A stretch of DNA of 55,134 nt from contig NZ_CCDG010000100.1 of NCBI RefSeq assembly GCF_000723885.1, positions 1 to 55,134 of the forward strand, written 5' to 3'. Every line of letters starts with the position of its first letter. Positions within the stretch are counted from its first letter, which is position 1. The stretch is from Paenibacillus camerounensis (lineage in GTDB: Bacteria; Bacillota; Bacilli; Paenibacillales; Paenibacillaceae). Of the stretch, positions 51,219 through 55,134 are shown piece by piece. The position numbers and the translations under genes are program-made. The notes below the pieces were generated by a model that had not been told where the DNA came from, did no database searches, and saw only the letters and a program-made list of their open reading frames with translations.

Positions 51219-52729
51219 CGCAGCTTGAGCTTTCTGTATTCAACCGGCGTGACGGAGGTGCAGAGCCTGAATACCTTGGCAAAATAGCTCGGACTGGCAA
51301 AGCCGCACAGCTCGGAAATTGCGTTCATTTTATAGTGCTCATTCATGATCAGCTTCTTGGCCAGCTCAATCCGGTAATCCCTGATGTACTGGGTAATCGT
51401 CATCCCCGTCTCCTGCTTGAACAGCACGTTCAGATGGGCGGAGGACATAAACATATGCTGGCCGATTTCCGGCAGATCCAGCTCCGCCTTGCTGACATGG
51501 GCAGCTACATAATCCATCACGCTGATTACCGTATGCGAGTACTCGGCTTCCTTGGCTTTTTCGGCACAATAGCTGCTGCAGATTGCGAGTACATACTCCT
51601 TGAGCTCCGTTAGCGTATAAAAAGCGGATATCCGGGTGTCGATGTCCTTCATCTCATAGACCCCGTCCAGTCCGGCCAGCAACGCCCCTTTCTCCTGCAG
51701 CATCGCCTTGCCCATAGAGGCAAATAACGAATAGACCTGCTCGCGCGGAGGACGCTCCTCGGAAATCAGACGGTCACATAGCGCTTCAACCCATCCGCTC
51801 AGCTCACGCGGCTGACTTTTCATCAGCATATAGAAGTCCACGAACAGCTGCGGGCTGATCCCTGCTGATGTACCCTCGGATTCTGTAAAAGGACTGAAAC
51901 GGGCCTCCGGCTCATAGAAAAAGCAGTTCATCGCTGTACGGGCATGGATATAGCTCTGGCTTACCTCAAAAATATCCGGCACCCTGCTGCCCGTTGCAAT
52001 GCGGAGGCCATCATGGCTTATTAGCAGCTGCTTCACCAGCGCATGGGTCCGCTCCAGCTTCACCTGGTTCAGCGGTAGCACGAATACAAGCTCTCCTTTG
52101 CCGGTAACGTTACCGACAGCCTGCACCCCCTGCCTGTGCCAGAAGGCATGCAGCTCCTCCAGCAGCTCCGGCTCACCGCCTGACTGCCCGCTAATAGACA
52201 CAATCACACCTACATATCCGGCGTTTACCGGAAATCCGGCCTCCTCACATTGCTTCAGGACCGGTTCGCGGCCGGCTGTGCCTTCTATAAGCACCTGTGC
52301 CAGCTTTTGCTGCTGCAGGTTTTTTTTGATACTAAGCTCATCGGTCAGCCGCCTGCTCTTCTGCACAGACTTCACTGTTTTGGAGATAGCCTCCTTCAGA
52401 TCCGGAATTTTAATCGGCTTCTCTATATAATCGACGGCGGCCAGCCGGATGGCGCTTTTCAGATATTCCACATCCAGATACCCGCTCATGAACAGCAGCT
52501 TGCAGTCCGGACACTGCTCCCCCAGCTTCTCGGCAAAAGCAATTCCGTTCAGCTTCGGCATCCGTATATCCGTCAGCACGATTTCCGGTTTATGCTGTGC
52601 AGCCAGCCGCAGCGCCTGTGCCCCGTCTCTCGCTTCAATAATCTGTTCAATACCGTACTGGCTCCATTCCACCGCATCAATCAGGCCTTCTCTTGTATAA
52701 TCATCATCATCTGCAATTAGCATCCGCAT
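51215..52729 (-). CDS. YesN-type response regulator with AraC DNA-binding domain
   Basis: About 504 residues. ATG at 52729 is chosen because AAGGAG lies 9 bases upstream; the earlier ATG at 52768 has no site and overlaps a cre-like sequence. The receiver has acidic pocket DDDD (7-10) and phospho-acceptor Asp54 in VLTDIRMPKLNG. The C-terminal 100 residues carry two AraC helix-turn-helix motifs (LDLPEIGQHMFMSSAHLNVL and MNAISELCGFASPSYFAKVF). It is partnered with the sensor kinase encoded immediately downstream and probably activates a carbohydrate operon. Confidence 0.92.
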   Translation of the reverse strand: MRMLIADDDDYTREGLIDAVEWSQYGIEQIIEARDGAQALRLAAQHKPEIVLTDIRMPKLNGIAFAEKLGEQCPDCKLLFMSGYLDVEYLKSAIRLAAVDYIEKPIKIPDLKEAISKTVKSVQKSRRLTDELSIKKNLQQQKLAQVLIEGTAGREPVLKQCEEAGFPVNAGYVGVIVSISGQSGGEPELLEELHAFWHRQGVQAVGNVTGKGELVFVLPLNQVKLERTHALVKQLLISHDGLRIATGSRVPDIFEVSQSYIHARTAMNCFFYEPEARFSPFTESEGTSAGISPQLFVDFYMLMKSQPRELSGWVEALCDRLISEERPPREQVYSLFASMGKAMLQEKGALLAGLDGVYEMKDIDTRISAFYTLTELKEYVLAICSSYCAEKAKEAEYSHTVISVMDYVAAHVSKAELDLPEIGQHMFMSSAHLNVLFKQETGMTITQYIRDYRIELAKKLIMNEHYKMNAISELCGFASPSYFAKVFRLCTSVTPVEYRKLKLR

Positions 52730-52766
52730 CGGAATATTCTCCTTAACCGAGGATTTCAAGTGATTC

Positions 52767-52782
52767 ATGTAAGCGCTTCTAA
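52767..52782 (-). promoter_or_regulatory. near-consensus cre site upstream of the second YesN-type gene
   Basis: The minus strand reads TTAGAAGCGCTTACAT, one mismatch from WTGNNARCGNWWWCAW. It lies about 40 bases before the start, next to a TAGAAT -10 candidate, so CcpA may lower expression of this two-component system. Confidence 0.5.
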
Positions 52783-52909
52783 AGTAATTCTAGTGTACTA
52801 CAATTTTTTTATGCATAAGCACATTAATTAGCTCCGTTCTGTAACGGCCCGCAAATTTACCAGAAATCTTGTTTTTTTGCTAGGCGGCCGGTTGAGATCA
52901 GGCATATGT

Positions 52910-52950
52910 AAAAAAGAGCAGCCCTCCTCCCTGAAGAAGAATGGCCACTC
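52910..52950 (-). terminator. terminator of the ABC exporter operon
   Basis: On the minus strand GAGTGGCC pairs with GGCTGCTC (two G-U wobbles), then six T residues follow at 52915-52910. It lies about 25 bases after the exporter stop codon. Confidence 0.65.
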
Positions 52951-52973
52951 TCTGAAAAAGCCGTCTTTAGCTT

Positions 52974-54836
52974 TTAGCTTGCCGTCCCCGACACAAACTG
53001 GTTCTGGTACATCTCATAATAGAAGCCCTGGCCGTCCATCAGCTCCTCATGGGTTCCGCGCTCGCTGATCTCTCCGTCCTGGATCACCAGAATAGCGTCG
53101 GCCTCGCGGATCGTGCTCAGCCGGTGGGCAATGACAAAGCTGGTCCGGCCCTGCATCAGCTTCCGCATCGCCTCCTGAATATGCAGCTCTGTCCGCGTAT
53201 CCACGTTGCTGGTCGCCTCATCGAGAATCAGAATCGACGGATTGGACAGCACGGCACGGGCAATGGTCAGCAGCTGCCGCTGCCCCTGGCTCAGGTTGCC
53301 GCCTTCGGCATTAAGATGCGTATCGTAACCGTTCGGCAGCTTCCGGATGAACACATCGGCATTGGCGAGCTTGGCCGCTTCCTCTACCTCCTGATCCGTA
53401 GCTTCCATCCGCCCGTACCGGATGTTGTCCCGGATCGTCCCCGAGAAGACGTAAGCATCCTGCAGCACAAGGCCGATCTGTGACCGGAGCGTCTGCTTAT
53501 CCAGATCACGGATATTCTCACCGTCAATCAGAATCCGGCCGGACTGGATTTCATAGAAGCGGGTCAGCAGGTTGATAATGGTGGTTTTGCCTGCCCCGGT
53601 CGGGCCGACAAGCGCCAGCATCTGGCCGGGCTCGGCGTGCAGGGAGAGGTTTTTCAGCACCGGTACCTCAGGCTTGTAACTGAAGCCCACCTGCTCGAAT
53701 ACCACCTCGCCCCTGATCCGCCGGGATGCCGTCTCTTCCGGCTCCCGGGACATTTCCGGCTCCAGATCCAGTACCTCAAACACGCGCTCCGCACCGGCAA
53801 CCGCCGACTGGAACAGATTGTACTGGTTGGCGAGCTGGTTAAGCGGCTGGCTGAACTGATTGGAATAATTGAGGAAGCTGACAATAATACCGATCGTAAT
53901 CATTTCATGATAAGCAAAAATACCGCCCGACACCGCGATAACAAGGAAGGTCAGGTTGCGCATAGCGTTCATCATCGGACCCATGGAGCCGGAGAGGGTC
54001 TGCGCCTTCACTCCGACGGCCCGCAGCCGTTCATTGATCTGCCGGAATTGGCGGACTGCCTCTTCCTCCCGGCCGAATACCTTGACGACCTTCAGGCCGG
54101 AGATATTCTCCTGGACGAAGCCGTTCACCTCGCCGAGATGCTGCTGCTGCTCCGAGAAGTAGCGGCGGGTGTGGACGGAGATTTTTTTAACAATAAACGT
54201 AATAAGCGGAACAGTCAGTATGGTAATCAGCGTCATCCACACGCTCAGACTGAGCATCATAACCAGACAGCCGGCCAGCATCAGGACACTTGCAATCAGC
54301 TGGACCACCGTCTGATTCAGCGTATTGGAGACGTTGGCAATATCATTGACAGCCCGGCTCATCAGCTCCCCGTGGGTGCGCTGGTCGAAGAACGATACCG
54401 GCAGCCGCTGATACTGCTCGAACAGATCCTGCCGCATATTGCGGACCGTATTCTGTGACAGGCTGGAGGCCGTATATTGCTGAACCCAGGTGAAGAACGC
54501 GCCCAATGCATATACCCCAAGGAGGATCATGCCCATCCGGAACATTCCTTCAAACCGGCCGGGCACGATATAGTTATCGAACAGCTTGCCGATCAGATAG
54601 GGCCCCGCGAGCGAAAGCGCAGTAATCAGTACGGTACACACAATTACCCAGGTGAGCGCCCCGCGCTCCTGCTTCAGGTAGCCCCAAATCCGCCGCAGCG
54701 TGCCGAAGGTATCCTTGGATCTTACTTTGGGTACGCCTCCGTGCATATGTCCCGGACCCTGGCGGAAGCCCATCTGGTCGAACTTTTGCGGCGTTTTGCC
54801 CTGATTAGAATGACTGGATGGCTGGTTCGCTGACAT
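52974..54836 (-). CDS. ABC exporter subunit, fused membrane and ATPase domains (canonical site)
   Basis: A 620-residue half-transporter with six helices (about 55-350) followed by an ATPase domain with Walker A GPTGAGKTT, signature LSQGQRQLL, Walker B ILILDEATSNVD and H-loop IAHRLSTI. All catalytic residues including Glu and His are intact. GAGGAGGTG stands before the ATG. It overlaps the upstream gene by 32 bases; that gene encodes a degenerate partner, so the pair forms a heterodimeric type IV exporter of the BmrCD/LmrCD/TM287-288 kind. Such systems export drugs, peptides or lipids; the substrate here is unknown. Confidence 0.93.
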   Translation of the reverse strand: MSANQPSSHSNQGKTPQKFDQMGFRQGPGHMHGGVPKVRSKDTFGTLRRIWGYLKQERGALTWVIVCTVLITALSLAGPYLIGKLFDNYIVPGRFEGMFRMGMILLGVYALGAFFTWVQQYTASSLSQNTVRNMRQDLFEQYQRLPVSFFDQRTHGELMSRAVNDIANVSNTLNQTVVQLIASVLMLAGCLVMMLSLSVWMTLITILTVPLITFIVKKISVHTRRYFSEQQQHLGEVNGFVQENISGLKVVKVFGREEEAVRQFRQINERLRAVGVKAQTLSGSMGPMMNAMRNLTFLVIAVSGGIFAYHEMITIGIIVSFLNYSNQFSQPLNQLANQYNLFQSAVAGAERVFEVLDLEPEMSREPEETASRRIRGEVVFEQVGFSYKPEVPVLKNLSLHAEPGQMLALVGPTGAGKTTIINLLTRFYEIQSGRILIDGENIRDLDKQTLRSQIGLVLQDAYVFSGTIRDNIRYGRMEATDQEVEEAAKLANADVFIRKLPNGYDTHLNAEGGNLSQGQRQLLTIARAVLSNPSILILDEATSNVDTRTELHIQEAMRKLMQGRTSFVIAHRLSTIREADAILVIQDGEISERGTHEELMDGQGFYYEMYQNQFVSGTAS

Positions 54837-55134
54837 AAGACACCTCCTCTGAGCCGAACTGCGACCGGTAGATCTCCTGATATACCCTGCAGCTCTGCAT
54901 TAATTCCTCATGTGAGCCGCTGCCTGCGATCTCCCCGTCATCAAGTACAATAATTTGGTCCGCTTCCGTGACGGACGATATTTTCTGGGCGATCAGGAAG
55001 GTCACGGCCTCTGCCGTAATCTCCTTGAGCGCACCCCGCAGCTGCCGCTCCGTCCGGGCATCCAGAGCGCTCATGCTGTCATCCATAATCAGCACCGGCG
55101 GCCCCACGAGCAGCGCCCGGGCAATGGACAGCCG
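54805..55134 (-). CDS. ABC exporter subunit with degenerate ATP site, partial at right edge
   Basis: Only the last 109 codons of the ATPase domain are in the window; the gene continues past 55134. The frame enters at RLSIARALL just after the signature motif. Walker B reads VLIMDDSMSALD, with Asp in place of the catalytic Glu, and the H-loop reads LIAQKISSV, with Gln in place of His. Both changes mark the non-hydrolysing site of heterodimeric exporters. It is translated before, and overlaps, the canonical subunit gene. Confidence 0.88.
   Translation of the reverse strand, partial: RLSIARALLVGPPVLIMDDSMSALDARTERQLRGALKEITAEAVTFLIAQKISSVTEADQIIVLDDGEIAGSGSHEELMQSCRVYQEIYRSQFGSEEVSYVSEPAIQSF

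Overview
This 55 kb window reads as chromosomal DNA of a Paenibacillus-like Firmicute. The signs are many lipoprotein-dependent ABC importers, S-layer-homology (SLH) anchoring, YesM/YesN-type two-component systems beside sugar importers lacking their own ATPase, a copper-amine-oxidase 'stalk' domain protein, Bacillus-type Fur and cre sites, and AGGAGG-like ribosome binding sites. No rRNA, tRNA, CRISPR array or intact insertion sequence was seen. Most genes lie on the minus strand.

1-5.5 kb: a partial metallophosphoesterase (cut by the left edge), then an ATPase, a fused double permease and a binding lipoprotein forming an Fe3+/2-aminoethylphosphonate-type importer, diverging from a LysR regulator. 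5.7-8.7 kb: a complete polar amino acid importer (two permeases, ATPase, lipoprotein).

9.1-19 kb: a haem-acquisition (Isd-like) locus built around a Fur-controlled divergent promoter. Leftward run a single-NEAT membrane-tethered protein, a four-NEAT SLH surface protein, an IsdE-type haem lipoprotein, an IsdF-type permease and an ATPase. Rightward run a second haem-type lipoprotein, permease, ATPase and an IsdG-type haem monooxygenase. Together they suggest a sortase-independent relay: haem capture at the S-layer, transfer through wall-facing NEAT domains, import by two ABC systems and cytoplasmic degradation. The two lipoproteins appear to differ in an axial haem ligand (Met/His versus His/His).

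19-43.6 kb: a HIT protein, then a carbohydrate-utilisation region. Three GH43-like enzymes, a GH2 beta-galactosidase and a GH28-like enzyme lack signal peptides and are presumably cytoplasmic. A 1,801-residue multidomain lyase-like protein and a 652-residue beta-helix/CBM6 protein are secreted. An Lpl/Ytc-type importer and a second CUT1 importer with a GH130 enzyme bring in oligosaccharides. The set fits pectin, rhamnogalacturonan side chains and possibly beta-mannosides. The second importer has a perfect-consensus cre site at its promoter.

43.6-52.8 kb: two YesM/YesN two-component systems in opposite gene order flank a lower-GC patch with a leucine-rich-repeat/stalk protein, a small membrane protein and a possible gene remnant. 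52.9-55.1 kb: a heterodimeric ABC exporter, one subunit complete and the other cut by the right edge, with a degenerate ATP site.
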